From Emiliania huxleyi CCMP1516 (lineage: Eukaryota > Haptophyta > Isochrysidales > Noelaerhabdaceae): a DNA stretch of 64,000 nucleotides. Below the pieces are notes generated by a model. It was not told the DNA's origin. It saw only the letters and a list, made by a program, of their open reading frames with translations, and ran no database searches. The DNA is taken from positions 113,132-177,131 of the forward strand of contig NW_005200204.1 in NCBI RefSeq assembly GCF_000372725.1, given 5' to 3'. Positions within the stretch are counted from its first letter, which is position 1, and each line of letters begins with the position of its first letter. Below, piece by piece: positions 1-10,784 of the stretch. Position numbers and translations under genes: made by a program.

Positions 1-50
1 AGTGAGAGCAGATGGAGGGATAGACGAAAGAGAGATTCGATGAGTGAATA

Positions 51-97
<47 letters not shown>
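51..97. repeat. (GA)n microsatellite
   Basis: A pure GA dinucleotide tract of roughly 23 units at the left edge, preceded by irregular GA-rich sequence. No coding role is seen. Confidence 0.95.
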
Positions 98-99
<2 letters not shown>

Positions 100-1677
100 A
101 TACCACGTTATTTCCTGAGGTTAGGTTAGGTAGGAAGGTGAAGAACAGCCAGGCTAGCAGCCAGGCTCGGACTGGACACCAACGCGGTATGGGTGGACGC
201 TTCCTAGACAGATGATGACGACACGCGCGAGCGACACACAGACACAAAACAGGCTCACAAGACTCACACAGCCAGCTTGCTGCCACACACCCTGAGTAGG
301 CGTACACATAAGTCATAACTCAGGGCCACGTCCTCCCTGTCGCCCCCGGCCCCCCCCCAGCACACACGGTGCCAAGGACACAAACAAGGGCACAACAACA
401 CAACAGACGACAGGGAGTAACGTGCGAGCTCTAGAGCAGGCTCGCTCCGCCTCTAGCAATCACGCCGGCCGCAAGGGCATGGACGAGACTGTGTGTGGGG
501 TCTTGTGAGGCGTCTATGGACGCTCCCTCACAGGCTAGCGGCCTACTGCTAGCCCTAACTCGCACTCATGGGCGGTGTCAGTTCATTGTATGAGTGTATG
601 CGAGCAGAGGCGCGTGTGCTGATCTAGGTCGAACGCCGTGGCATGTAAGAAACTTGGGACGTGTGCGACCGCAGGCCGCAGCGCGCCCCGTCGTGAGGTC
701 GACGGGGCGCGCGTGTCAGCGAGAGAGTTGCGGGCGGAGCCATACCCGACTTGTCGAAGACGAGCCCCGCGCCACGGTTGCCACGGGAGCCGCCCCTCGA
801 GCCGCGTCCCGTCGGCGCTGTCCCTGAGTGCGTCCCGCCTTGGCGGCACACACTCGACGAGGACAGTCCGGCTCACGGGAACGTGTCGCGCGCCGGCGAC
901 GGTTGCGGCGGGGTGTGTGTGTGTACGAAGCGCCGATGGCAGCCACGACCACCGCCCTGCATCGCAGACCGGGCAAGGAGGGGCCTGCTCGCGTTCCGCG
1001 GAACAGGAGATCTTTCCCCTCCCCCCCGGCCTGAGCAGCGTGGAAGGCAGCCCCTTGAGTCGAGGGCGGCGCGACCACTGCCCCACCCGCCGCCGCGCCG
1101 CCCCGCCCTGCGTCGCCCGCTGCCTCGCCGCGCCGCCGCCTCGCGCCGCCCGCCGCCGCGCCGCGCCGCCGCCCGAGGATTAATAATAATAATTATTACC
1201 CGATGATTAGTAATGTGTGAGTGTTTGTGTGTGTGTGTGTGTTTGTTTGCGCGATGGCAGGGAAGGGCAGGGCAGCGGCGAGCGGCAAGTGGCGTCGACG
1301 ACGCAGCCAGGATGGTGACGCACAAAGGTCAAAGCGCAGCGTGCGCGGCAGCAGCGCCGACGGCGGCCCCGCGCCGCGTCAGCGGCGCTCTGAGTGAGGC
1401 AGGCTGCGCTGCACAGCCCGCTGACCACGCTCCCGACGAGCAGCGCGCCACGCGGGCCAGCCGCATGCGACACGGCACACGGGCGGCGAGCCGACACGCG
1501 TGTCGCAGTCGTAAACAGCACGGGCGAAGCGCTGCCGGCGCCGGCCCCATGCACACGTACCCATGCACGAGGAACACACACACACATGACATGCACACGA
1601 CATGCACACGCACACGGACACTTTTCGGTAACAACTTGGGAAAAAAGAAAATAAGCGGGCCGGCGGCAATTGGAGTG
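98..1677. other. gene-poor region with dispersed-repeat module and low-complexity DNA
   Basis: No convincing gene is seen. Positions about 140-215 carry the module GCCAGGCTCGGACTGGACAC followed by GCGGTATGGGTGGACGC, which recurs inverted near 33965-34010 and 60750-60800. Positions 1080-1180 are a CCG-rich low-complexity block. An AT island of AAT/ATT units lies at 1180-1200 and a short GT tract at 1227-1242. Open frames here on both strands are compositionally driven and conflict with one another. Confidence 0.6.
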
Positions 1678-2193
1678 ATGAGTTGGCATCTGTGGCCTGC
1701 CTCCGTCTTGCTGCTCGCTAGCGCGGCGACGGCACTACCTCTGCCAAGGGGCAGGTCGCTCTCGAGACCGCACGTAGGAGCAGCCGCAGGAGCAGCCGCT
1801 CGCTCGCTGGTGGCACCTGTCGGCAGCGATCGATCTGCTGCCATTCGGACCCGGTCTGCCTCCGCCGTCATTGGCTCGCCGTCCCGCGGCGCCGCGAGCA
1901 GCGAGCGCAGAGCCTCGTCCGCCATCATTGGCAAAAGCGTGCCGCCAGTCGGACGTCTCTCGCGCTGGCTCGCTGGTCGCCTGCGCTGCACATTGGACTA
2001 CTGCGCGATCGGCGGCTCGGCGGTGCGGCGGCTTCTGCCACGGCGCAGGCCCCTCCGGCGGCTCAGCCTCTGCGATGAGGGCGAGTCGGTAAAGGTGACG
2101 CGCTCGGGCGGCAAGCGCATCATCAAGTGCGTCGACCCTCCGGCGGCTGAGGCGGAGGAGTGCGACCTCGACGACGCCATCAGCCTGCTCTGA
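1678..2193 (+). CDS. putative small secreted protein, unknown family
   Basis: A 171-residue frame starting at the in-frame ATG that puts a hydrophobic leader first (MSWHLWPASVLLLASAATAL, residues 1-20), which looks like a signal peptide. The rest is rich in Ser, Arg and Ala, with a near-repeat (SASAVIGSPSRGAASS then RASSAIIGKS, about residues 61-88) and an acidic C-terminus (EAEECDLDDAISLL). The frame is open upstream, but that part is only GT-repeat and GC-rich translation, so I chose the leader methionine. The family is not recognised. Arg/Ser-rich composition can arise from GC-rich noncoding DNA, so it is probable but unproven. Confidence 0.4.
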   Translation: MSWHLWPASVLLLASAATALPLPRGRSLSRPHVGAAAGAAARSLVAPVGSDRSAAIRTRSASAVIGSPSRGAASSERRASSAIIGKSVPPVGRLSRWLAGRLRCTLDYCAIGGSAVRRLLPRRRPLRRLSLCDEGESVKVTRSGGKRIIKCVDPPAAEAEECDLDDAISLL

Positions 2194-3183
2194 CTCCGGC
2201 ACGGTGGGCAGCCGAATGGCGGCTGGCGGGCCGCGCCCGGGCGGATCGTATCGGGCGGCGGCGTGCGGGAAGCCGCCTCCTTGTTGTCTCGATGCGTCGC
2301 CGTTTGCGCCCTATACGGAGGCTCTCTCTGAGATCGGACCTTTGTTGTCGAGTACTGGCTTCTACCTGCGACCGACCGACCGGCACCTTTTCAGTCGCGG
2401 TATGTGGCTCTTACGAACACCCGGAGGTGCCGAGGTGGATTGCTACAGGCCGCGGCGTTTGCGATGAGCCCGATGAGCAGCGACACCGATCTTTTTACCC
2501 ATCTCCTAGTAGAGGAAGCGGAAGAGGTGTCCGTTTTTGTGTTATTTATTTATTATATTGGGGCTCCTGCCTCCTCGCACCACACCTGTCGCGTGAAGGC
2601 GTGTCGCCCAGGGATGTAATGCTGTCGTGAGGTCCGCCGCGACCGGTACATGGACATGGGCACCGCCTGCGCTCGGCACCGGGCCGCACCGGCTCGGTAC
2701 AACGATAAAATGCGCCTGCGCGGTGCGCCCTGCGCGGGCGGACCCTCTCTTAGCTGGTGATAGCTCACAGCTTATAGCTCACAAATCACAGCGTGTACAC
2801 ACACAAATCACAATGCAGCACCAGGGAACTCGGAACGGTGTGGGTGGGTGGACAGTGGAGCGGGGAGGGAGGCGGAGGGAGGGGGGGCCATCGCGACACG
2901 GAGAGGGGCTGGGCAGGGTACACCACACGACAGGGTCAAGTGTATGTGTGTAGGCTCGCCCTGGAGCACTTGGAGCACTTGGAGTGCAGTCAGCAACCGC
3001 ACATCCAGGGCCGGGTAGCCAATAAATAAACAAAGAAATAGATAGAGACCCAAAACAGGCGGCGACGTGGCATACGAGCTCGTACGTAAAGGAGGCGGGC
3101 ACAAGTTCCAAGGACGCACGAGCGAGCAATTAATAAACGGACAGCAAAAAAGAGAAAAACACCCTCGCTCTGCTCGCACGCCA
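2194..3183. other. intergenic region with dispersed-repeat fragment
   Basis: No gene is supported. Positions about 2885-2940 contain a fragment (CATCGCGACACGGAG, CTGGGCAGGGT, ACACGACAGGGTC) that recurs at 21966-22015 downstream of the foldback element, so it belongs to a dispersed repeat. Positions 2960-2985 have GAGCACTTG twice, the reverse complement of the CAAGTGCTC units seen at 5264-5313. Confidence 0.5.
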
Positions 3184-3888
3184 ATGGCGCACTTCATCAC
3201 CGCGCCCACCATCCGGTTTGAGCACGCGGCCCTCAGCGCGCCGATTGAGCTCGAGCACCTTCCGGATGCTGGGCCGGAGGTCATGGACGCAGACGGCACT
3301 TTTGCCCGCCTTTGGCCGACGGCGCTGGTGCTCTCCAACTGGCTGTGCGAGCACCCGGAGGTGGTCGCCGGAAAGCGCGTCGTGGAACTGGGATCCGGGA
3401 CGGGTGTCGTCGGGCTCGTCTGCGCCGCGCTCGGGGCAGCCTCGGTGACGCTCACCGACATGCCCGACGCTCTCGAGCTGATCCGAAGGAATGCGGCGCT
3501 CAGCCGGCAAAAGGGCGCGGTGACGGTGGCCCCGTGCACGTGGGGCAACGCGGATCACCTCGCCGACCTGCTGCGCGGCGGCGGCGGCTTCGACGTCGTC
3601 CTCTGCTGCGAGGTTGTCTACCAGCAGTCTGCCGACGTCCTCACCGCTCTGGCAGCCACGCAGAGAGCGCTGGCGCTGCCCGGGGCCAAGGTGCTGCTGG
3701 CGTACGAGTTTCGGTGTGCGATCGTGGAGGACCTAGCCTACTTTGACGCCGCCACCGAGCTCTTCGGAGACTCCACCTCGCACGCCCTCACCGGCAGCGC
3801 AACCGCCTTCATGCACAATCACATCGACGACGGCGGCGACGACCGCTGGCTCTACGTTTACGCTGTGCCGGCGGCAGCGGCGATGTGA
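3184..3888 (+). CDS. METTL21-like lysine N-methyltransferase (family 16)
   Basis: Encodes about 234 residues with a class I SAM-dependent methyltransferase fold of the METTL21/FAM86 type. Motif I is VVELGSGTGVVGLVCAALGA (residues about 71-90), followed by VTLTDMPDALELIRRN (motif II, the acidic residue that binds the SAM ribose) and DVVLCCEVVYQ, the position of the family's (D/E)xxY signature. The N-terminal ARLWPTALVLSNWL matches the family's xxWPxAxxLxxYL element before motif I. Enzymes of this family methylate lysines of chaperones or elongation factors in the cytosol; the substrate here cannot be told. An in-frame ATG 117 bases upstream exists, but the intervening sequence looks like 5' UTR. 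The gene appears to be a single exon. Confidence 0.85.
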   Translation: MAHFITAPTIRFEHAALSAPIELEHLPDAGPEVMDADGTFARLWPTALVLSNWLCEHPEVVAGKRVVELGSGTGVVGLVCAALGAASVTLTDMPDALELIRRNAALSRQKGAVTVAPCTWGNADHLADLLRGGGGFDVVLCCEVVYQQSADVLTALAATQRALALPGAKVLLAYEFRCAIVEDLAYFDAATELFGDSTSHALTGSATAFMHNHIDDGGDDRWLYVYAVPAAAAM

Positions 3889-4726
3889 GCTCTGTGGCGC
3901 TCCTCGGCCCTCTTCCGCGCCCGCCTCTCTCTCCCGCCTCCCCTCGAGTCCTCCTCGATCAGGGGGCTTCTGCCTGCAGAAGCAGCCTGCAGAAGCAACC
4001 TGCAGGAGCAGCCTGCAGGAGCAGCCTGCAGGAGCAGAGGTCGAGACGCAGGCGCGCGGCAGTGCGGTGCGGTGATTTGACTGGCCAGCCTGCTCGCTCG
4101 CGGCGCTTGCGACGCCGCCTGCTGCGGCGCTGTCTGCTGCCGACGGCACATCGTTGGGGCTCTGCTCACAAATCAGCCGAGTGGTCAGCCGTGTGCAGCG
4201 TGCCCACGACGATGCGAGGGCAGAACTGCTGTCGCCGACCTCTGCCCCCACATCGGTAGCCTCTCGATCCGTCGAGGAGGCGGCACAGTGCAGACCGCTC
4301 TTGTGGCGCGTGTGGGCAAGCTTCTGGGCGGGCGCAATCCGGCGCCTCTGGGCACAGACGATTCAGCACGCCAGTGCCACTCCGACTGCGCAGATAATAC
4401 TTTACTACAGGAGATGGATAACTTTACCTACAACGCTAAACGAGCGCACATCATAAACAGATCCGAAAAGAAAATGAGCCCCGGGCCCAGCGCCCCTCGC
4501 AGGTCGCAGCGCGCGACCGCGTTTGCGTCAGTAGTCAGCCTCTGCGCCCGCACGTGCGTGCCCTTAAGTCGCTCGTGCGTGACCCAAGTGGCCGACTGAC
4601 CGTGAGTTCAGACGTCAGTGGTCTTCTCCTCGATCACGCGCATCGATTACACGCACACACGAGGATCGCTTACACGCGAGACGCGTGTGCAGCATTGCGT
4701 TGAGGATCGGGTGAGCCCTCCATGCA
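3889..4726. other. intergenic region with 15-bp tandem repeat
   Basis: Positions 3966-4036 carry about five degenerate tandem copies of a 15-bp unit, CTGCAGGAGCAGC-like with internal PstI sites (CTGCAG). The remainder, including a less GC-rich stretch near 4390-4480, shows no gene. Confidence 0.6.
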
Positions 4727-5173
4727 TCAGCTCGCGCTTTTTGTGCTGGTTTTGGCTGTATCCGTCAGGTTCAGCCCAAGCAGCCGCATTTTTTGTTTGC
4801 AAATCAGAGGAAGCTCCACAACCTTTGCCATCACTTCTGTGCAGTACAACTTGTACATCTTCACGTACTCCGTGCGGGCAAGTGCCACGGCAGCCTTGTC
4901 CCGGCGCCGCGCGCGCCTAGCCTCCAACCTCTTGACCACAATCGCCTTCTTCTCATCATGCGTTGCCGCCTGCTTCAGCAGCGTAAGAAACTTGAAGTTT
5001 TCGCACGGCGCGGTATCGAGCATCCCTGGCTTGGCGCACCACCAACCCATGACTGCCAGCCTGCTGCGCGCTGACTCCTCCCTGTTCTTGTCGGGCAGCG
5101 GGGGGGGATCCGCCGCAGCAACCACCGCCACCGAAGCCACCCAGCAAGCAAGCCAATAACCCGAGCGGCGCAT
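4727..5173 (-). CDS. putative small secreted basic protein
   Basis: A 148-residue frame beginning with a clear signal peptide (MRRSGYWLACWVASVAVVAA, cleavage expected after AAA-D). The mature part begins with a Pro-rich linker, then MGWWCAKPGMLDTAPC, a lysine/arginine-rich amphipathic segment (DEKKAIVVKRLEARRARRRD) and a conserved-looking tail YVKMYKLYCTEVMAK. The four cysteines could form disulphides. Composition is less biased than random frames here, with varied hydrophobics and no Ala/Gly/Arg runs, which supports a real gene. I do not recognise the family. It is probably secreted or targeted to an endomembrane compartment. Confidence 0.6.
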   Translation of the reverse strand: MRRSGYWLACWVASVAVVAAADPPPLPDKNREESARSRLAVMGWWCAKPGMLDTAPCENFKFLTLLKQAATHDEKKAIVVKRLEARRARRRDKAAVALARTEYVKMYKLYCTEVMAKVVELPLICKQKMRLLGLNLTDTAKTSTKSAS

Positions 5174-5851
5174 TTAGAACATGCGAAGTGCGATGTGAAC
5201 ATATCTAGATAGGACGTATTTTCTTCTCAATAACTAGGCTGTGAATGATGAATTTGAAATAAAGCTCGAAGTGCTCCAAGTGCTCCAAGTGCTCCAAGTG
5301 CTCCAAGTGCTCCCTCGCACGACACTGGTACACCCAGCCTCCACTATTCCCGGTCGGTGCTCTGATACAGGTAATGTGCGGCGCTGTTTCTCAAGAAGTC
5401 AAGATGGAAGCAGGAAGCTTCCATCCCGGCGGTGGTTCGAATCCACGTGAGCCGATGGAAGGTGAGGGGGAGATCCGTCCGAGGCTCTGAAGCTCACCCA
5501 TTGAGGAAGTGAGGGACTGCTCCGGCCCACCCTGATCATGCTGAACAAGTTCCTCTTGTAGCTCGATCGGTCACACCGCCACCGCCGCCGAGTCTCCCAG
5601 AGTGAGATGATGGAGGAGAGGGGGGACGACACTGCTTCAGCAGCGTGCACCTCGATCCTGTACCGTGTTTGTGAGGACCCCCCCCCCCCCCCCCCAATGA
5701 ACACACCGGTGAGGGAGGGCGGGACGGTCGAGGGGTCCCGTACCCTCCGGAATCGACCCTATCCAGTGCTCAAGTGCTCAAGATCCGTTAGTTACGTTCG
5801 TCTGCGGTCCAGCCGATTGACGACGGGACGGCCTTGCGACGCTCTGGCGCT
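5174..5851. other. intergenic region with 10-bp tandem repeat and C-tract
   Basis: Positions 5264-5313 hold five copies of a CTCCAAGTG-type unit of about 10 bp. Fragments of the same word occur at 5766-5785, 7715-7725 and 35893-35940. Positions 5681-5696 are a run of C. A GGTTCGAATCC word at 5442 resembles a tRNA B box but no cloverleaf could be built around it. Confidence 0.55.
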
Positions 5852-7189
5852 ATGAGTGGGCAGCCCACTCCCCGCGTAGCCCAAAAGGCAGCAGGAGGGA
5901 AAGGCTATGGAGTATACTCGTTTCTGGGCTTCGGCTCGCCAGAGAGTGGGCAGCGGCACTTTGGTGTCTTTGTCATCCCACAAGGGCAGGCATGGTCGGT
6001 CACGGACAGCAGTGGCTCCGTCAGCAACGTTGCCGGGCCAAAGACTCTTCGACTTCTGGGCAGCATGCTCACCGAGCTCCGCATTGTCGTGGCAAAAGAA
6101 TCTGAGTACATAGAGGTAAGAAAGGTGACGGGCGAGAGCGATATCCTTGCTGGTCCACACTCGCTCGTACAGGATCCGCTGCTGCACGTCTCGTGCTTGG
6201 TGAAGCCGGCGATATCAGTCAACAAGAACGAGGCGCTGGTAGTCTACCGCGAGTCTGATGGCAAGGGCGGAAGCAAAGAGTCTGACGGCAAGGACGGCAA
6301 AGAAGTGTTGCGCGAGGTGGTGCTGGGGCCCGTGCTCTACAAACCCAAATCCGCCAGTCAGTGGACGCACAACTTTTCGTGGCACGGGCACGACTCGAAT
6401 GGTGACAAGGAGGGGCTGGCGAGAAAAAAGCCGCATGCGCTTCGGTTCACTAAGTTGATGCTCGCGCCGTCTTCCATGTACTACGATGTTGAGAACGTCA
6501 GAACGGGGGACGACGCGCTGCTCACTGTTCGGCTCATGATATTCTACCAGCTTGAGTCGATTGAAGCAATGCTCGACGCCACAAACGACCCGGTGGCCGA
6601 CATGATCAACGCCGCATCCGCTGACGTTATACAGTTTTGCAGTGCTCGCTCGTTCGAGCAGTTCAAGGAGCAGGCCGAACAGCTAAACCGGCTGGGTCTC
6701 TACTCCTCTCTGACATCTGTGGTGGCGTCTCGAGGCTTGACCGTGAGCAAGGTGGTCTTTCGGGGCTTCATCGCTCCGCAGCGCCTACAGAAAATGCACG
6801 ATGAATCCATCGAGAGGCGCACAAAGTTGGTGCTTGAGCGAGAATCGGAGATACAAGAGCAGAGGCTTGCAGACGAGCGGTTGGCCAAGGAGGATGAGCG
6901 GGAAAAGGTGCGGCGTCAGATGGAGGTGGCAAAGGCCGAGCACTTGGCAGCGCTCCAGCGAGCGGACTTCGAGGCACGCCAGCGGCAAATGAAGGAGCAG
7001 GCGCAACAAGAGCTCGAGCTTGCGACGAGCAGGCAGAGGTTGGAACAGGAAAGTCTCGCGGGCTTGAAAGAGAGCCTCGGGCTCGCGGCGGCCGATCTCG
7101 CGTCGCTGCTGGTCGCGCGCGCTCATGTGCCAAGTAAATTGATTCAGGTCGCCGGCAGCGCCACGCCTGTCGTGCACGTGGATCAATAA
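5852..7189 (+). CDS. SPFH/band-7-like protein related to the major vault protein shoulder
   Basis: About 445 residues. The N-terminal half contains short beta-rich repeats, including VLGPVLYKPKSASQWTHNFS, which resembles the GPxxYxP repeats of major vault protein. The middle (YYDVENVRTGDDALLTVRLM to RSFEQFKEQAEQLNRLGLYS) fits the SPFH/vault-shoulder domain, where a beta strand ending in a hydrophobic segment precedes a helix. From IERRTKLVLERESEIQEQRL onward there is about 110 residues of charged coiled coil, as in flotillins and the vault cap helix. No transmembrane segment is seen. It is probably an oligomeric scaffold on membranes or in the cytosol. A methionine 18 bases upstream is also possible as the start. 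No intron is needed. Confidence 0.7.
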   Translation: MSGQPTPRVAQKAAGGKGYGVYSFLGFGSPESGQRHFGVFVIPQGQAWSVTDSSGSVSNVAGPKTLRLLGSMLTELRIVVAKESEYIEVRKVTGESDILAGPHSLVQDPLLHVSCLVKPAISVNKNEALVVYRESDGKGGSKESDGKDGKEVLREVVLGPVLYKPKSASQWTHNFSWHGHDSNGDKEGLARKKPHALRFTKLMLAPSSMYYDVENVRTGDDALLTVRLMIFYQLESIEAMLDATNDPVADMINAASADVIQFCSARSFEQFKEQAEQLNRLGLYSSLTSVVASRGLTVSKVVFRGFIAPQRLQKMHDESIERRTKLVLERESEIQEQRLADERLAKEDEREKVRRQMEVAKAEHLAALQRADFEARQRQMKEQAQQELELATSRQRLEQESLAGLKESLGLAAADLASLLVARAHVPSKLIQVAGSATPVVHVDQ

Positions 7190-8043
7190 ATCAAACAGCT
7201 ACTCTTGTGTGCGCATGATTCAACCAATGATAGAGGGAAGTGTAGATGCGAGATTTCGAACGATGTCATGAGTCCACGGCGACACGCCACAGAAAGAAAA
7301 ACGTGCCATGCGGCGCTCCAAACGGATCGGTGCCGTGAGCCCTGTCCTACCTCCCAGGTTTTGAGAGGAGCTTGGTGAGAGTTTGTGCCGCGCCGCGCGG
7401 GGCAGCCGGCGCGCACGGGGGCGACGGATCGCCGGAGATGGCGCGAGAGATCGGCAGCGAGACAGCGACAGGCACATGACGGCGGCACAGGAGATCTGCG
7501 CACAGGGCGACCTAACGCTGGCAGCTTAAGCAGCGCGGCGTTAGGTCGCTGACAGCACACCGAATGGGATATGGGCGCACCCTTCCCCAACAAAATCGAT
7601 GTCTGACAGCGTAACGAGTGCCCAGCGGTGACATCCGTCGGGGTTTCGTTTCCTACTCGATTGAAAGAGAATCGCGTGCCAGTGAGCGGCGGCGGGCGCA
7701 GGAGACCCTATCCATGCTCAAGTGCTCTGTGAGAAGTCTGCAACTGGGGGATTAGGCGGGTGTCGCCGAGGGGGTGCAGCTGTCTTTATGCGCGCAAGGA
7801 AGGAGGGTTAGGAGGGTTACCCGCAGCTAAAAGCAAGAAAGAAAACAGACAAGCCGAGGGGGGAAAGAAAGAAAGAAAACACACCAGCCAGGGAGGGATG
7901 GGAGGATGACGCCACGCCGCCACCCACCACGCATGGATTTTAAGGAGAGGAGTGTGGTGCTCGCAGTCACCCAAGGGAGGATACATGTGCTTGTGCTTGT
8001 GCATGTGCATGCAGAATCGAGCATGTGCATGTGGGAGCACTAG
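7190..8043. other. intergenic region with dispersed repeat
   Basis: No gene is seen from 7190 to 7840. Positions 7852-7965 carry the dispersed repeat AAAGAAAGAAAGAAAACA-, GGGAGGGATGGGAGGA-, CGCCGCCACC-, GATTTTAAGGAGAGG-, which is closely matched at 20822-20910 and inverted at 26870-26935. Confidence 0.65.
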
Positions 8044-8310
8044 GCTAACCCTATTATCCACCTGGAGACCTGGAGCTGGGGCTATGGAGCCTGGGGCCAT
8101 GGAGGTGGGGGCCGCTTGGGCCACGGCGACCAGCAGAGCCAGCTGCTGCCCAAGAAGGTCGAGGCCTTGGCTGACCAGCGCGTCGTCGCTGTGTCGGCTG
8201 CACACGCGCACGGCCTCGCCCTCACCGCCGACGGCGCCGTCTTCACGTGGGGCAAGGGCGAGGACGGCTGCCTAGGACACGGAGAGGACCTGTCGAACCA
8301 GCTACGGGTA
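8044..8310 (+). pseudogene. RCC1-repeat gene fragment
   Basis: The frame reads WSWGYGAWGHGGGGRLGHGD, then a QQSQLLPKKVEAL segment, then VVAVSAAHAHGLALTADGAV and FTWGKGEDGCLGHGED. These are about one and a half RCC1 beta-propeller repeats. An upstream stop lies at 8041 and the frame closes soon after 8310, where a GGGTAAGC sequence could be a splice donor. A complete RCC1 protein needs about seven repeats and no further repeats are seen nearby, so this is probably a captured or decayed fragment flanked by dispersed repeats. A single exon of a longer gene is the alternative. Confidence 0.65.
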
Positions 8311-8619
8311 AGCTGCTGCCCAAGAATTTAAACAAGACAACTCTCTCTCACAGCAGACAGGCTCGACACAGGTGCGAACTGGCGCGCCCAAGAAAGACAA
8401 AACAAAGCATGGGCTCCCGCGGGGCATTGAGGCAAGGCAAATGTGTTGTGCCCCGTTTGTGCCGCGATAGCAGGCATCTCCAGGAGAGATGGGCGACGCA
8501 CGAACACAGAGGCACAGCGCGCACCCCGCCCCGCTCGCAGTGGATCGGACCTTCGTTTTCTTGGGACTCGAGGGTTCTGGCGCGAAGGACGGGAAGCAGA
8601 ACCAGCTCGCTCGGCATTT

Positions 8620-10784
8620 ATGTCAGACTCCGAGGACCTGCTCAGCCCGGCGAGGGCGGCGGCGCCGAAGCGCTCGACATCCATCAGCGCCGGCACCTCA
8701 CGCGCCGGCGGCCTCAATATCGACAAGCTGCTGCGCGACAACAAAAAGGCGCGCAGCGCCAGTGCAAGTTGCTCCCCAGCCCCCGCCCTGTCCACACCCG
8801 CGCCGTCTCTCCGTCCGCAGCGCAAAGAAAACATCGCCAAGGGCGAGGAGGCGGCCGCCGAGATCGAGCGCAGGAATGGCGAGCGGGAGCGTGAAAAGGA
8901 GGAGCAGGCGGCCGCCGCCGCCGCTGCCGCCGCGGCGCCGCGCACACCATCCGGCGGCGGCGGCGGCGGCAAAAGCGACGAGCGTGCAGCTCGGCTGTTC
9001 ACCAAGCCTCCGCGCGTCCCGGCCCCGCCGCGCTTTGAGGCGGGCGGCTCAGCGGCATGGGAGGACGGCGTGGCGGCAGGGGAAGTGGCGGCAGGGGAAG
9101 AGATGCTGCGCCGGCTCGAGGGCCGCGCGCCGTCTGACCCGGAGGCGGAGGAGCTGCTCCTGGGAGGGTGGATCGGCTCGCGCTTCGGCCGCCGCGCGGA
9201 GCCGACGGGCGCGGCGGACGGCGGAGGAGGAGCGGCCGCGAGCGCGGAGCTGCTGCGGTGGCTCTTCTTCACGACTTGCTTCGACGCCGACGCCGACCGG
9301 TGCGCGGCCGCCTCGACCGCCCTCGGGTCCCTGCTGCAGTGCGCGGCACCGCGCTGGGTCCCCTCTCCCGACGACGTCGCCTCCGCGCTCGTTCTGTGGG
9401 GAGCCGACCCAGACGCGCTCGGCGGCGGCGGCCTCGAGGCGTGCGCATAGAGGCCGGCCGGCGGTGCGCATTCCTCCATCATTCATGGCTCACTGTTGGT
9501 TGCGTAGGAGGGTGCAGAGGCGCTGCTCGGCGGTGCGGGCGGTGCGGGCGAGGCGAGCGAGGCGGACCTGCGCCTCAATCTCCTCGCCCTCCTCGACGCG
9601 CTCCCCTTCGCCACTCCGCACTGGCGCACGCAGCTGCTCAGCAGCCAGGACTGGGCCCTGGCGCTGCTGTGGCGCCCTCGTCGTCGAGCCGCCCTCGATC
9701 CCCTCCCGCGGCACGTCCATGACGCGTCCCTGGACGTGTACCACAAGGCGACTCCTCGTCGAGCCGCACGCCGCGCCCGCGCTGCCCGCCCTCCAGGCGT
9801 CCGCCACGCGAGATCACGCGAGATCACGCGAGCTCACCCGAGGTTGCCCGAGATCACGCGAGCTCACCCGAGGTCACGCGAGGTCACGCGAGATCACCCG
9901 AGGTTGCCCGAGATCACGCGAGCTCACCCGAGGTCACGCGAGGTCACGCGAGATCACCCGAGGTTGCCCGAGATCACCGAGGGGTCGACCTGTCCGCCCT
10001 CCAGGACGCCATCAGCGCGCTGATCGGGCCGTCGCCCGACGGGGCCGCCAGCCCGCTCCTCGGTCGCGGCGGGTACGTGCTGCGCGCCTTCGCCTCCGAC
10101 CTCCCCTGCTCCTCCCTCCTCCGGCTCTGCCAGCTGCTGCCTCCCGGCCACGCCGGAGCCGCGCTCCAGGCATCCGCTTCGCTCGCCGCCCTCCGGATGG
10201 TGGTCGAGCGCCACCACGCCGCGCCTGTCCCGCCTGGCGCGGTTGAGGCCGACTCCGCGGGAGGTGGGTCTGCCAATGGCGTCTCTGCCAATGGCGTCTC
10301 TGCCGATGGCGTCTCTGCCGATGGCGGGTCTGAGTCTGCCGGCGCGGCGGCCCTCCTGTCCGAGCTGCAATCGCTCGTCGGCAGCGTGGGCCGCGAGCAC
10401 CGCAAATGGGTGGGCCACTCCCCTCCCCTCTCGCCCCTCCCCTCTCTCCTCCCTTCCACTCGCCCCTCCCCCTCCCCCCCCCTCCCCCTCCCCTCCCCCC
10501 TCCTCGCCCTCCCTCCTCGCCCTCCCTCCTCGCCCTCCCTCCTCGCCCTCTCCAGTGGCATCGGGCGCGCCAGCCCGTCCCCGCATGCCCAGGCGAGCCA
10601 CACCGCGGAGCTGCACGCTTCGCTCCTCCTCCTCGACCTCGCTGTCTCGAGCCACCTCGCCAGCGCCCGCTCCAGCGCCGCCGGCGCCGCCTCCTCGTTC
10701 GACGCGCTACGGCCCTCGCTCGGGCTGCTCAAGTCGCACGTCCAGCGGATCCGCGGCACGTACGACTACTTTGGCGCGCGCTAG
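8620..10784 (+). CDS. CANIN-domain (SLF2/FAM178-like) protein, possible SMC5/6 factor
   Basis: I assembled at least three exons. Exon 1 (8620-9438) has a Ser/Ala-rich start (MSDSEDLLSPAR), a charged coiled coil with poly-Ala, then LLRWLFFTTCFDADADRCAA and PSPDDVASALVLWGADPDAL. The order W-L-F followed by GADP resembles the CANIN domain of SLF2/FAM178, which recruits the SMC5/6 complex to damaged DNA. Exon 2 runs from 9520 (ALLGGAGGAGEASEADLRLN) to about 9750. Exon 3 starts near 9986 (VDLSALQDAISALIGPSPDG) and ends at the stop in HVQRIRGTYDYFGAR. The first intron fits GC-AG (9439-9519), with GAGGCG at both junctions. Intron 2 holds a minisatellite, and a CCTC-rich stretch at 10440-10550 is probably a third intron. 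The family call rests on remembered motif spacing and is tentative. Confidence 0.5.
9810..9980 (+). repeat. intronic minisatellite of GAGATCACGCGAG-type units
   Basis: Tandem, partly alternating copies of CGAGATCACGCGAG, CGAGCTCACCCGAG and CGAGGTTGCCCGAG. Together they form a higher-order unit of about 60 bp repeated at least twice (9841-9900 and 9901-9960 are nearly identical). It lies in the second intron of the CANIN-like gene. Related words occur in introns at 23681-23718 and 41826-41870, and outside genes at 47131-47200. Confidence 0.9.

Noticed and set aside
594-1325. Several overlapping frames of 60-180 codons near 600-1300
   Set aside because: All are Arg/Ala/Pro-rich, occur on both strands at once, and none has a recognisable motif or start context.
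5400-5460. tRNA gene suggested by GGTTCGAATCC at 5442
   Set aside because: The T-stem has a mismatch and no 7-bp acceptor stem or D-arm could be matched at the right distance.
9810-9980. CRISPR-like spaced repeats
   Set aside because: Units are adjacent without unique spacers, sit in an intron, and the genome is eukaryotic.
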